Notes: generated by a model from the letters alone, not told the origin. Positions 1 through 8,776 are shown, counted from the first letter of the stretch. The stretch is DNA of 64,000 bases from Photobacterium gaetbulicola Gung47 (GCA_000940995.1 CP005974.1:1860001-1924000), one strand, 5' to 3'. Program-made: numbers and translations.

Positions 1-214
1 TGTTACAGACAAATGTCCCCAACCGTGGCGTTCTTTCAAGGAAACCCTCTTTAACCAACTCCGTGATGGCTTTGTTGGCTGTCATGCGGCTTACTGAAAA
101 TTGGTCAGATAGCGCCATTTCCGTCGGGATCTTGTGGCCCGGTGGCCATTGGCGGGTATGAATCCTTTCTAACAGGTAACTTTTGATCTGCTGATAACGA
201 GGTGACTGAGCCAT
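1..214 (-). CDS. GntR/HutC-family transcriptional regulator, partial (N-terminal part only)
   Basis: Reading the minus strand from an ATG at 214-212 gives about 71 residues beginning MAQSPRYQQIKSYLLERIHT and running off the left edge. It has the typical GntR winged helix-turn-helix layout: YQQIKSYLLERI, then PPGHKIPTEMALSDQFSVSR, then MTANKAITELVKEG with a GTFV wing. The SRMTANKAI recognition helix and the LGTFV end resemble HutC, the repressor of histidine utilization in Vibrionaceae. The effector domain that would decide the ligand is missing, so HutC is a guess. It is divergent from thrS across a 306-bp intergenic region. Confidence 0.8.
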   Translation of the reverse strand, partial: MAQSPRYQQIKSYLLERIHTRQWPPGHKIPTEMALSDQFSVSRMTANKAITELVKEGFLERTPRLGTFVCN

Positions 215-479
215 AACGCTTTTCCTAATTGCCTATACAAATCAAAGCAACATTTGTTGTTCATTTCAAGTTTCTGGGTGCTTTTGCGTGAGGTGACTAC
301 AGTAATGAAGGGCTTGGGCAAGTTAGAAAATAAAATGTGAGGTGGCTTTGCAATCTGTCATAGGCGTTTGTTATAGTTGCTGCTTCGCTTAGCGGTTTTG
401 GTCTGCTCAGTATTGCAGCGCCGGATCTCTGAGCTTTCTTTTATTTAGCTCTCAAAGCTTTATATTTTTAATTCAACAT

Positions 480-500
480 GTCTTGCTTGGTGTGCAAGAC
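480..500 (+). promoter_or_regulatory. thrS translational operator: tRNA-Thr anticodon-arm mimic
   Basis: Just upstream of the thrS ribosome binding site, GTCTTGC (480-486) and GCAAGAC (494-500) form a perfect 7-bp stem around a 7-nt loop, TTGGTGT. In anticodon-loop numbering this puts U at position 33 and GGU at 34-36, which is a threonine anticodon. In E. coli, ThrRS represses its own mRNA by binding a leader hairpin that imitates the tRNA-Thr anticodon arm; there the loop triplet is CGU, about 30 nt before the start codon. Here the triplet lies at -32 to -30 from the thrS ATG. The hairpin is seen directly; its function is inferred from the E. coli case. Confidence 0.7.
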
Positions 501-520
501 CACTGTGAAAGGATATTTAC

Positions 521-2452
521 ATGCCTGTAATTACTCTTCCTGACGGCAGTCAGCGTCAATTTGACAACCCAGTTTCTACAATGGAAGTCGCGCAATCGAT
601 CGGTCCTGGTCTTGCGAAGGCAACTATTGCCGGTCGTGTTAATGGTAACCGCGTAGACGCGTGTGACCTTATCGAAGAAGATGCTAGCCTTGAAATCATC
701 ACGGTTAAAGACGAAGTAGACGGTCTTGAAATCGTACGTCACTCATGTGCTCACCTTCTTGGCCACGCTATCAAACAGCTTTACCCAGAAGCGAAGATGG
801 CGATTGGTCCAACTATCGACAACGGCTTCTACTACGACATCGATCTAGACGAGTCGCTTACGCAAGAAGATCTAGAAAAGATCGAAAAGCGTATGAAAGA
901 GCTGGCGAAGACCAAGTACCAAGTTATCAAGAAAAAGGTCAGCTGGCAGGAAGCGCGTGATGCATTCGAATCACGTGGCGAATCGTACAAAATGGAAATC
1001 CTAGACGAGAACGTATCACGTGATGACCGTCCGGGCCTTTACCACCACGAAGAATACATCGACATGTGTCGTGGGCCACACGTGCCTCACATGGGCTTCT
1101 GTCAGCACTTCACCCTGCTGAATGTTGCGGGTGCATACTGGCGTGGTAACAGTGACAACAAGATGCTTCAGCGTATCTACGGTACGGCTTTCCACGATAA
1201 GAAGGCACTTAAAGCTCATCTTACTCGCCTCGAAGAAGCGGCTAAGCGTGACCACCGTAAAATCGGTAAGCAGCTAGACCTGTTCCACATGCAGCAAGAA
1301 GCACCGGGTATGGTGTTCTGGCACCACAATGGTTGGTCTATCTTCCGTGATCTAGAAGTATTCATCCGCGAGAAATTGAATGAGTACGGCTACCAGGAAG
1401 TGAAAGGTCCACTAATGATGGACCGTGTGCTTTGGGAACGCTCTGGTCACTGGGACAAGTACGCTGATGCGATGTTCACGACGTCTTCTGAGAACCGTGA
1501 GTACGCGATCAAGCCGATGAACTGCCCGGGCCACGTTCAGATCTTCAACCAAGGTCTGAAGTCTTACCGTGACCTACCGCTACGTATGGCTGAGTTCGGC
1601 TCATGTCACCGTAACGAGCCATCAGGTGCGCTACACGGCATTATGCGTGTACGTGGCTTTACTCAGGATGATGCCCATATCTTCTGTACAGAAGAGCAGG
1701 TACAGGCTGAAGTAACTAGCTGTATCGAAATGGTTTACGATACCTACAAGACATTCGGCTTCGACAACATCGTTGTTAAGCTGTCTACTCGTCCAGAAAA
1801 GCGTGTAGGCTCGGATGAAATGTGGGATAAAGCTGAGTCGGATCTAAAACTTGCGCTAGAATCAATGGAGATCCCTTACGAGATCCAAGAGGGTGAAGGC
1901 GCGTTCTACGGTCCTAAGATTGAATTTACTTTGCACGATTGTCTAGATAGGGCTTGGCAGTGCGGTACAGTTCAGTTAGACTTCGCACTTCCTGAACGTC
2001 TAGGTGCAACTTACGTTGGTGAAAACAACGAGCGTCATACGCCAGTTATGATCCACCGTGCTATTCTTGGTTCACTAGAGCGTTTTATCGGTATCCTTAT
2101 CGAAGAATATGCTGGCTTCTTCCCAACTTGGTTGGCGCCTCAACAGGCGGTTGTGATGAATATCACTGATGGCCAGGCAGAATATGTTCAACAAGTAGTC
2201 GAAAAACTTCAAAAATCTGGAATTCGTGTGAATGCGGACTTGAGAAATGAGAAGATTGGCTTTAAAATTCGCGAACATACTTTGAAGCGAGTGCCTTACA
2301 TGCTTGTTTGCGGCGACAAAGAAGTTGAAGCAGGCGAAATTGCAGTTCGTACTCGCAAGGGTAAAGATTTGGGTAAATTTAAGATTGACGATCTTGTTGC
2401 TTACTTGCAGCAAGAGATTAGCAGTCGCAAGCTCAATATTGTGGAGGAATAA
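521..2452 (+). CDS. thrS: Threonyl-tRNA synthetase
   Basis: Cytoplasmic class II aminoacyl-tRNA synthetase that charges tRNA-Thr. It is 643 residues, against 642 in E. coli. An N-terminal TGS domain (about 1-62) is followed by the editing domain with an HxxxH pair (H74, H78, in HSCAHLLGHAIK). The catalytic core contains MNCPGH near residue 335, whose Cys is a zinc ligand, motif 2 around FGSCHRNEPSGALHG, and motif 3 around LDFALPERLG...HRAILGSLERF. A C-terminal anticodon-binding domain follows. The ATG is preceded by GAAAGGA and by an anticodon-arm mimic at 480-500. infC starts four bases after the stop, so the two are likely translated from one mRNA. Confidence 0.98.
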   Translation: MPVITLPDGSQRQFDNPVSTMEVAQSIGPGLAKATIAGRVNGNRVDACDLIEEDASLEIITVKDEVDGLEIVRHSCAHLLGHAIKQLYPEAKMAIGPTIDNGFYYDIDLDESLTQEDLEKIEKRMKELAKTKYQVIKKKVSWQEARDAFESRGESYKMEILDENVSRDDRPGLYHHEEYIDMCRGPHVPHMGFCQHFTLLNVAGAYWRGNSDNKMLQRIYGTAFHDKKALKAHLTRLEEAAKRDHRKIGKQLDLFHMQQEAPGMVFWHHNGWSIFRDLEVFIREKLNEYGYQEVKGPLMMDRVLWERSGHWDKYADAMFTTSSENREYAIKPMNCPGHVQIFNQGLKSYRDLPLRMAEFGSCHRNEPSGALHGIMRVRGFTQDDAHIFCTEEQVQAEVTSCIEMVYDTYKTFGFDNIVVKLSTRPEKRVGSDEMWDKAESDLKLALESMEIPYEIQEGEGAFYGPKIEFTLHDCLDRAWQCGTVQLDFALPERLGATYVGENNERHTPVMIHRAILGSLERFIGILIEEYAGFFPTWLAPQQAVVMNITDGQAEYVQQVVEKLQKSGIRVNADLRNEKIGFKIREHTLKRVPYMLVCGDKEVEAGEIAVRTRKGKDLGKFKIDDLVAYLQQEISSRKLNIVEE

Positions 2453-2455
2453 GGT

Positions 2456-3007
2456 ATTAAAGGCGGAAGAAGAACCCAAGCACCAGTTAAGCAGAATGCA
2501 CATCGTCTGAATGGTGAAATTCGTGGCGTACGCGAAGTACGTCTTACTGGTCTTGACGGTGAGTCAATTGGTGTTGTTTCTATCGAAGAAGCAATGAATA
2601 CTGCTAATGAAGCTGGTGTTGATCTAGTTGAAATCAGCCCTAATGCCGAGCCACCTGTCTGTCGTGTGATGGACTATGGCAAGTACCTGTTCGAAAAGAG
2701 CAAGGCTGCTAAAGAGCAAAAGAAAAAGCAGAAACAAATCCAGGTTAAGGAAGTTAAATTCCGTCCTGGTACAGACGAAGGCGATTATCAGGTAAAACTG
2801 CGCAACCTGACTCGCTTTTTAGAAGAGGGCAACAAGGGTAAAGTCACACTGCGTTTCCGCGGTCGTGAAATGGCCCACCAGAGTCTTGGTATTGATCTTC
2901 TAAACCGAATTAAAGAAGACCTAGGCGACCTAGCGGTTGTTGAAAGCTTCCCTAATAAGGTTGAAGGTCGTCAAATGACGATGATGCTTGCCCCTAAGAA
3001 GAAGTAA
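2456..3007 (+). CDS. infC: Translation initiation factor IF-3 (AUU start)
   Basis: IF-3 binds the 30S subunit, prevents premature 50S joining and discriminates against non-canonical start codons. The first in-frame ATG (2594) would give only 137 residues and remove most of the N-terminal domain. Reading back in the same frame gives (I/M)KGGRRTQAPVKQNAHRLN, the expected IF-3 N-terminus, beginning at ATT (2456-2458). A strong GGAGG at 2443-2447 is 8 bases upstream. This yields 183 residues, close to the usual 180. An AUU start is the classical basis of IF-3 autoregulation. The core motifs GVDLVEISPNAEPPVCRVMDYGK and the RFRGREMAH stretch are intact. Confidence 0.96.
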   Translation: MKGGRRTQAPVKQNAHRLNGEIRGVREVRLTGLDGESIGVVSIEEAMNTANEAGVDLVEISPNAEPPVCRVMDYGKYLFEKSKAAKEQKKKQKQIQVKEVKFRPGTDEGDYQVKLRNLTRFLEEGNKGKVTLRFRGREMAHQSLGIDLLNRIKEDLGDLAVVESFPNKVEGRQMTMMLAPKKK

Positions 3008-3027
3008 TTACGGCATTCAAGTAGCAC

Positions 3028-3055
3028 AAAGCGCTGCTTACCCGCAGCGCTTTTT
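3028..3055 (+). terminator. Hairpin with U-run between infC and rpmI
   Basis: AAAGCGCTGC and GCAGCGCTTTTT enclose a 6-nt loop, giving a compact GC-rich stem followed by five T. It lies 21 bases after infC and 50 bases before rpmI. In this cluster it may act as a partial terminator, or take part in the L20-responsive leader known for rpmI-rplT in enterobacteria. Confidence 0.6.
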
Positions 3056-3104
3056 GTTCGCCTGATTACTATGTTATTAACTATCAACAATGCGGAGTCT
3101 CATC

Positions 3105-3299
3105 ATGCCTAAGATGAAATCCAACAAAGGTGCTGCTAAGCGTTTCAAGAAAACTGCTGGTGGCTTTAAGTTTAAGCACGCAACTAAGCGTCACATCCTG
3201 ACTAAACGTACTACTAAGAACAAACGTCAGCTTCGTCCAAACGCTATCCTTCCTGCATGTGAAGTGGCAGCTGTTGCACGTATGCTTCCGTTCGCTTAA
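3105..3299 (+). CDS. rpmI: 50S ribosomal protein L35
   Basis: A 64-residue basic protein, MPKMKSNKGAAKRFKKTAGG onward, with the typical L35 ending LPFA. An in-frame ATG five codons upstream (3090) is possible, but the chosen start matches the family N-terminus and has GGAG eight bases before it. L35 is a late-assembling component of the 50S subunit. The gene lies between infC and rplT in the conserved order. Confidence 0.97.
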   Translation: MPKMKSNKGAAKRFKKTAGGFKFKHATKRHILTKRTTKNKRQLRPNAILPACEVAAVARMLPFA

Positions 3300-3340
3300 T
3301 CGTTTTTAGTTTTATATTTTAATTTAGTTAGGAGTCTCCT

Positions 3341-3694
3341 ATGCCTCGCGTAAAACGTGGTGTACAAGCACGTGCACGTCACAAGAAAGTTCTTAAACAA
3401 GCTAAAGGTTACTACGGTGCACGTTCACGTGTTTACCGCGTAGCTTTCCAAGCAGTAACTAAAGCTGGTCAGTACGCTTACCGTGACCGTCGCAACAAGA
3501 AACGTACTTTCCGTCAACTATGGATTGCACGTATCAACGCTGCTGCTCGTCAGAACGGTATGTCTTACAGCCGCTTCATCAACGGTCTTAAGAAAGCATC
3601 TATCGAGATCGATCGTAAGATCCTTGCTGACATCGCTGTATTCGACAAAGCTACTTTCACAGTACTAGTTGAAAAAGCAAAAGCTGCACTGTAA
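3341..3694 (+). CDS. rplT: 50S ribosomal protein L20
   Basis: A 117-residue, Arg/Lys-rich protein starting MPRVKRGVQARARHKKVLKQ, the standard L20 N-terminal extension, with the globular domain containing RQLWIARINAAAR and NGMSYSRFINGLKKA. L20 is needed early in 50S assembly and in E. coli represses translation of rpmI-rplT. AGGAG lies shortly before the ATG. A strong terminator at 3719-3742 closes the cluster. Confidence 0.98.
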   Translation: MPRVKRGVQARARHKKVLKQAKGYYGARSRVYRVAFQAVTKAGQYAYRDRRNKKRTFRQLWIARINAAARQNGMSYSRFINGLKKASIEIDRKILADIAVFDKATFTVLVEKAKAAL

Positions 3695-3718
3695 TTTCAG
3701 TCAGTTTTGATGTGGAAA

Positions 3719-3742
3719 GGAGAGCTTCGGCTCTCCTTTTTT
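3719..3742 (+). terminator. rplT terminator
   Basis: GGAGAGC, a TTCG tetraloop, GCTCTCC and then TTTTTT form a textbook intrinsic terminator 24 bases after the rplT stop codon. Confidence 0.92.
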
Positions 3743-3958
3743 CGTTTTCCCACCTACACCAGACAACCACTTTCATCCCTTCGAATTAGTCAGACTTTCA
3801 GCCCGCTTATATTCTCTAACCTTATGAATCACATCATCGATTTTACTGATATTTAAGATGACAAATATCAAAAAAATGATAGGTAATTGTGTGCATAGCG
3901 TGTTGCGCGTGATAGTATCTGTTTTTTTCAATATATTCATTAAAAACAGGAAGTTAAA

Positions 3959-4504
3959 ATGAAAACTCATTATATTAAGGTTGGTGTGGTTGCAGCAGCG
4001 GTAGCGCTTCTTTCGGGGTGTGAAACGACAAATGCTATTCCATACAAGGCTTCTGCTAGTAATGTCGCAACGATTCAAACCACATTGAATGACGACTCAA
4101 ATTTAGCAGTGGGCAAGGTTACCATGAGTGATGATGTGTCTTTGCTTTGTCGCCTCAATGGGGATGTGGTGGTTTACCCTGGTAAGACAATTCCTGAGTA
4201 TGTCCAAGATGCATTCCTGGAAGAGTTAATCATGGCCCAGAAGTATAACGCCAAAGCATCTCAGGTGAATATTGACTTAGAAGAGGTATCGTTTAGCTCT
4301 GTGACACCCGCTAATTGGCAAATAACAGCCAATGTGGCATCCAGCAATGGTGAAAGCTTCATTGTTAACGTTAAGCATGAGTTCGACACCAGCTGGTCAG
4401 CAGCCGGTGCCTGTAAAAATGTTGCAGATGCATTTGGTCCAACAACTCAAGCGTTGATCAAAGAAATTGTGAATAACGAAAAATTCGCATCTCTTTCGCA
4501 ATAA
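3959..4504 (+). CDS. Putative lipoprotein of unknown function
   Basis: 181 residues with an N-terminal signal ending in a lipobox (LLSGC, Cys21), so it is probably lipid-anchored to the envelope. I do not recognise the mature part, which contains VSLLCRLNGDVVVYPGKTIPEYVQDAFLEEL and two further Cys residues (in LLCRL and AACK-like GACKNV) that could form a disulfide. It has its own upstream gap of about 220 bases and its own terminator (4535-4557), and it interrupts the usual rplT-pheS adjacency. GGAAGT precedes the ATG. The function is unknown. Confidence 0.8.
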   Translation: MKTHYIKVGVVAAAVALLSGCETTNAIPYKASASNVATIQTTLNDDSNLAVGKVTMSDDVSLLCRLNGDVVVYPGKTIPEYVQDAFLEELIMAQKYNAKASQVNIDLEEVSFSSVTPANWQITANVASSNGESFIVNVKHEFDTSWSAAGACKNVADAFGPTTQALIKEIVNNEKFASLSQ

Positions 4505-4534
4505 ACTGTATTCAAACAGGTTCGTCAGTTATTG

Positions 4535-4557
4535 AAAGCCCACAAGTTGTGGGCTTT
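4535..4557 (+). terminator. Terminator of the lipoprotein gene
   Basis: AAAGCCCACAA and TTGTGGGCTTT form a perfect 11-bp stem with a one-base centre, so the real loop is 3-5 nt. It is followed by AATTTTA. It separates the lipoprotein gene from pheS. Confidence 0.8.
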
Positions 4558-4678
4558 AATTTTATGCTTATAACACTATGGCCTAAGGCTGTATTGGCAT
4601 AATTTTGGTAACGGTGAGTTTCCCGCCTGAGCGGCAAATTACAGCGGAAATCATCAATTAGCTCAACCTAAAGAGTAA

Positions 4679-4802
4679 ATGGTGTTTTTTTCACACAATC
4701 CAACGGTTTTCTTACGATTGGATTTGGATTTAGACGCATGTTTCTTTAGTATGTATCGTTACGCGAATTTATATCTCCCTAAAGGACGCCACCTGTAGGT
4801 GG
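4679..4802 (+). promoter_or_regulatory. pheST leader region with a short Phe-containing ORF and an SD-proximal hairpin
   Basis: The gap before pheS holds an ATG-started 39-codon reading frame (4679-4798) with five Phe codons, including two FF pairs. It stops with TAG just before the pheS Shine-Dalgarno. CCACC-TGTA-GGTGG (about 4789-4802) can fold immediately 5' of the GAGGAA ribosome binding site. E. coli pheST is controlled by attenuation through the Phe-rich pheM peptide. I see no convincing U-run terminator here, so an equivalent attenuator is only a possibility. Confidence 0.3.
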
Positions 4803-4813
4803 ATGAGGAAACG

Positions 4814-5797
4814 ATGCAACATCTAGACGAGATTATTGCCAACGCAACGGCAGCTATCGAGCAGGCTGATACATTAGTCGCTCTGGACGAAGTCCGTGTC
4901 CAGTATCTGGGCAAAAAGGGTGAATTGACCCTTCAACTTCAAAGTTTGGGTAAGCTTCCACCAGAAGAGCGCCGCTCTGCTGGTCAGGAAATCAACAAGG
5001 CTAAAGGTGTTGTTCAGCAGGCGATTGTCGCTCGCAAAGACGCACTGCAGCGCGCTGAACTAGAAGCGAAGCTTGCGGCTGAAACTATCGATGTGACCCT
5101 ACCTGGTCGTCGCATTGAAAATGGTGGCCTGCACCCAGTAACGCGTACGGTTGAGCGTATTGAGCAGTTTTTTGGTGAGCTAGGCTTTAACACTGAGTCT
5201 GGCCCGGAGATCGAAGATGCATTCCACAACTTCGATGCGCTGAACATTGCTGAAGATCACCCAGCACGTACCGACCACGATACTTTCTTCTTCAACCCTG
5301 ATCTAATGTTGCGTACTCACACGTCTGGCGTTCAGATCCGTACGATGGAAAATGGCAAGCCGCCTTTCCGTTTCATCGCTCCGGGCCGTGTATACCGTAA
5401 CGACTACGATCAGACGCATACGCCAATGTTCCACCAGGTGGAAGGTATGCTGGTTGATGAGAACGTTAACTTCGCGCAGCTAAAAGGCATCCTTCACGAC
5501 TTCCTATGCAACTTCTTCGAAGAAGAAGTGGAAGTGCGTTTCCGTCCTTCTTACTTCCCGTTTACAGAGCCTTCAGCTGAAGTTGACGTTAAAGGCAAGA
5601 ACGGTAAATGGCTTGAGGTACTAGGTTGCGGTATGGTTCACCCGAACGTACTTCGCAGTGTAGGTATCGACCCTGAGAAATACTCTGGTTTTGCATTTGG
5701 TATGGGCGTTGAGCGTCTAACCATGCTTCGTTACGGCGTAAACGACCTTCGTGCGTTCTTCGAGAACGACCTTCGTTTCCTAAAACAATTCAAGTAA
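4814..5797 (+). CDS. pheS: Phenylalanyl-tRNA synthetase alpha subunit
   Basis: The alpha chain of the alpha2-beta2 PheRS carries the catalytic class II core. An upstream in-frame GTG (4799) exists, but the ATG at 4814 has GAGGAA at a good distance and gives MQHLDEIIANA..., matching E. coli PheS in N-terminus and in total length (327). The N-terminal coiled coil is followed by the class II motifs: TGPEIED-like SGPEIEDAFHNFDALN, the motif 2 region RVYRNDYDQTHTPMFHQVEG, and motif 3 FGMGVERLTMLRYG. pheT follows 18 bases after the stop, forming an operon. Confidence 0.97.
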   Translation: MQHLDEIIANATAAIEQADTLVALDEVRVQYLGKKGELTLQLQSLGKLPPEERRSAGQEINKAKGVVQQAIVARKDALQRAELEAKLAAETIDVTLPGRRIENGGLHPVTRTVERIEQFFGELGFNTESGPEIEDAFHNFDALNIAEDHPARTDHDTFFFNPDLMLRTHTSGVQIRTMENGKPPFRFIAPGRVYRNDYDQTHTPMFHQVEGMLVDENVNFAQLKGILHDFLCNFFEEEVEVRFRPSYFPFTEPSAEVDVKGKNGKWLEVLGCGMVHPNVLRSVGIDPEKYSGFAFGMGVERLTMLRYGVNDLRAFFENDLRFLKQFK

Positions 5798-5815
5798 TCC
5801 AGAGGTTCATACACT

Positions 5816-8221
5816 ATGAAATTTAGCGAATCTTGGCTTCGTGAGTGGGTAAACCCTGCGGTTACAACTGACGAGCTAACTCACCAAATCACTATGGCTG
5901 GCCTAGAGGTAGACGACGTACTACCTGTAGCAGGCACTTTCACTGGCGTTAAAGTGGGTCAGGTTGTTGAGTGCGGCCAGCACCCAGACGCTGACAAACT
6001 GCGCGTAACCAAAGTTGATGTTGGTGAAGAAGAACTACTAGACATCGTTTGTGGTGCTTCTAACTGTCGTCAGGGCCTGAAAGTGGCTGTTGCGACTGTT
6101 GGCGCAGTACTACCAGGCGATTTCAAAATCAAGAAAGCCAAGCTACGTGGCCAGCCTTCTCACGGTATGCTTTGTTCATTCACAGAACTGGGTATCGACG
6201 TTGAGTCTGACGGCATCATGGAGCTGGCAGAAGACGCGGTAAACGGTACTGATTTCCGTGAATTCCTAGGTCTGGACGACGTTACTGTTGATGTTGACCT
6301 AACCGCAAACCGTGCTGACTGTTTCAGCATTCGCGGTCTTGCGCGTGAAGTTGGCGTATTGAACCGCGCTGACGTAACTGAGCCAGCGGTTGAAGCGGTT
6401 GCTCCGTCTATCGATGACACTGTATCTATCGAAGTGAAAGCACCTGCAGCGTGTCCGCGCTACCTTGGCCGTGTGGTTAAGAACGTAAACGTTCAGGCAG
6501 AAACACCACTTTGGATGCAAGAGAAGCTACGTCGCTGTGGTATCCGTTCAATCGATCCGGTTGTCGACATCACTAACTACGTTCTACTTGAGCAAGGCCA
6601 GCCAATGCACGCGTTCGATCTTGCGAAGATCGAAGGGGGTATCGTGGTTCGTTTGGCAGAGCAGGGCGAGAAGCTAACACTGCTAGACGGTACTGAAGCT
6701 GAGCTAAACGCTGATACCCTAGTTGTTGCTGACCATAACAAAGCACTAGCTATCGCTGGTATCTTTGGTGGTGAAGAGTCTGGTGTAACTACCGAGACTA
6801 AAGACGTGCTGCTAGAGTGTGCATTCTTCGCACCTGACCACATCCGTGGTCGCGCACGTAGCTACGGCCTGCACACTGATTCTTCAATGCGTTTCGAGCG
6901 TGGTGTGGACTACGCACTACAGGTAAGCGCAATGGAGCGTGCCACTCAGCTGCTAGTTGAAATCTGTGGCGGTGAAGTTGCACCAGTTGTTGCACAGGAG
7001 TCAGATGCTGATCTTCCTAAGCCAAACACAGTTGCACTTCGTCGTACTAAGCTAGACAACCTACTAGGCCACCACATTGCTGATGCAGAAGTGGTAGAAA
7101 TCCTAGAGCGTCTAGGCCTGACTGTTGAAACTACAGAAGCAGGTTGGACAGCGACTGCACCAACATGGCGTTTCGATATTGCTATCGAGCAGGATCTGAT
7201 TGAAGAAGTTGGCCGTATTTACGGTTACGACAACATTCCTAACCAGAACCCAGCTGCAGCACTTAAGATGCACGACCACGTTGAAGCAAACCTTCCTCTT
7301 AAGCGTGTTCGTAACTTGCTTGTTGACCGTGGTTACCAAGAAGCGATCACATACAGCTTCGTTGAGCCAGAGCAGCAGAAACTGATCGTTCCTGGTGTTG
7401 AGCCGCTAGTACTGCCGTTCCCAATCTCTGCGGAAATGTCAGCGATGCGCCTTGGCCTTATCCAAGGTCTGCTTAACACGGTTGTTCACAACCAGAAGCG
7501 CCAGCAGCCACGTGTTCGCCTGTTCGAATACGGCCTACGTTTCATCCCATGTGAAACGGCTGAAAACGGCATGCGCCAAGAGCCAATGCTGGCTGGTGTT
7601 ATCGCGGGTACTCGCAGCGAAGAGCACTGGGACATCGAAACCAACACTGTTGATTTCTTCGACCTGAAAGGCGACCTAGAAGCTATCCTTGAGCTTTCTG
7701 CTAACGAGAAGGCTTACAGCTTCGCGGCCCTTTCTTCTGCAAATAAAGAGCAGCACCCAGCTCTTCACCCAGGTCAGTCTGCGGCGATTATCGTAGATGG
7801 CAAAGAAGTGGGTGTGATCGGTACTGTTCACCCTGAGCTAGAGCGTAAGTTTGGCCTGAACGGCCGTACTATCGTATTCGAGATCGAATGGTCTGCGATC
7901 AACACTAAAGTGATCCCAGAGGCTGTTGCTCTGTCTAAGTTCCCTGCAAACCGTCGTGATATCGCGGTCGTGGTTGATGAAACCGTAGCTTCTGGCGACA
8001 TCGTTAACGCTTGTCTTGAAGCGGGCGGCGAGTTCTTGACTGACGCTAAGCTGTTCGACGTTTACGTAGGTAAGGGCGTTGAAGATGGCAAGAAGAGCTT
8101 GGCAATTGCCCTGACTCTACAGTCTGTTGAACGTACATTGGAAGATGCGGACATCGCGGGCTCTGTTGACGCTATCGTTGCCCACGTTTCTGAGAAGTTC
8201 GGTGCGTCACTGCGTGACTAA
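5816..8221 (+). CDS. pheT: Phenylalanyl-tRNA synthetase beta subunit
   Basis: 801 residues (E. coli 795). Starts MKFSESWLREWVNPAVTTDE. It contains the N-terminal EMAP/tRNA-binding-like OB fold (about 40-150: VGQVVECGQHPDADKLRVTK), the B3/B4 editing domain, the B5 domain, the catalytic-like core, and a C-terminal ferredoxin-like anticodon-binding domain (about 705-800, SKFPANRRDIAVVVDE). It partners with PheS and edits mischarged Tyr-tRNA-Phe. A strong terminator follows at 8241-8273. Confidence 0.98.
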   Translation: MKFSESWLREWVNPAVTTDELTHQITMAGLEVDDVLPVAGTFTGVKVGQVVECGQHPDADKLRVTKVDVGEEELLDIVCGASNCRQGLKVAVATVGAVLPGDFKIKKAKLRGQPSHGMLCSFTELGIDVESDGIMELAEDAVNGTDFREFLGLDDVTVDVDLTANRADCFSIRGLAREVGVLNRADVTEPAVEAVAPSIDDTVSIEVKAPAACPRYLGRVVKNVNVQAETPLWMQEKLRRCGIRSIDPVVDITNYVLLEQGQPMHAFDLAKIEGGIVVRLAEQGEKLTLLDGTEAELNADTLVVADHNKALAIAGIFGGEESGVTTETKDVLLECAFFAPDHIRGRARSYGLHTDSSMRFERGVDYALQVSAMERATQLLVEICGGEVAPVVAQESDADLPKPNTVALRRTKLDNLLGHHIADAEVVEILERLGLTVETTEAGWTATAPTWRFDIAIEQDLIEEVGRIYGYDNIPNQNPAAALKMHDHVEANLPLKRVRNLLVDRGYQEAITYSFVEPEQQKLIVPGVEPLVLPFPISAEMSAMRLGLIQGLLNTVVHNQKRQQPRVRLFEYGLRFIPCETAENGMRQEPMLAGVIAGTRSEEHWDIETNTVDFFDLKGDLEAILELSANEKAYSFAALSSANKEQHPALHPGQSAAIIVDGKEVGVIGTVHPELERKFGLNGRTIVFEIEWSAINTKVIPEAVALSKFPANRRDIAVVVDETVASGDIVNACLEAGGEFLTDAKLFDVYVGKGVEDGKKSLAIALTLQSVERTLEDADIAGSVDAIVAHVSEKFGASLRD

Positions 8222-8240
8222 TCGATCCGCTTGACGGATA

Positions 8241-8273
8241 AAAAGCCCTACCAATCTGGTAGGGCTTTTTTTT
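8241..8273 (+). terminator. pheT terminator
   Basis: AAAAGCCCTACCA and TGGTAGGGCTTTTTTTT enclose a 3-nt loop. The long GC-containing stem and eight-T tail lie 19 bases after the pheT stop. In E. coli ihfA lies directly behind pheT; here this terminator separates the two. Confidence 0.93.
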
Positions 8274-8776
8274 GCCTTAATGACACGTATTGTCCCATCA
8301 CTTATTGCAGCGTGACTTCTGAAAATAACCCGCCAAGGTTGAAAGTACAGGGGCTTTTTTAAGTCATTGTTTTACAAATTCGTCTATAGGGTTGTAAATT
8401 TTTTGATCTGAATCTAAATACTGTAACTTTCTGATAAGTAGAGATATTTTCTATTTAAGTCTGAAATGGTAGCGGAATATGTTGAGTGTTCGGTGTTTTT
8501 TAGAAATATTTACCAGTAATTATTCGAAATAAGCACAACAGGGTGCATGAAAGCCGTTCAATTCCACTCGCGAAAATCAATTATTTAAAGATAAGTTGAC
8601 ATAAAAAAGTTGGCGGAAATCAGCTAGTTGGCATAAACTTGTCTCTAGTTAGGATTGAGCGTGCTGAAGCCGGCTATTTCAGCGGTTTCTGGCTTCTGCC
8701 TGACTCGACTAATTCGCTGTGGGAATGGCTTACGTCTTCCTGCAATCCATTCAATATAGTCTTGAGGGAATTATCT
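8274..8776 (+). promoter_or_regulatory. Long AT-rich region upstream of ihfA
   Basis: About 500 bases with no convincing coding region, visibly AT-rich, as expected for an ihfA promoter region. TTGACA at 8596-8601 is a perfect -35 hexamer, but I see no good -10 at 17 +/- 1 bases. The frame of ihfA stays open back to 8639 without family similarity and is better read as leader. I recognise no RNA gene or repeat. Confidence 0.35.

Noticed and set aside
473..742. Minus-strand frame of 89 codons over the thrS start
   Set aside because: It lies antisense to the conserved thrS leader and coding region, has no ribosome binding site or family similarity, and is a shadow of thrS.
8639..8776. N-terminal extension of IhfA
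   Set aside because: The frame is open but the 46 extra residues are unlike any IHF-alpha, and the downstream ATG has a good ribosome binding site and the exact family start.
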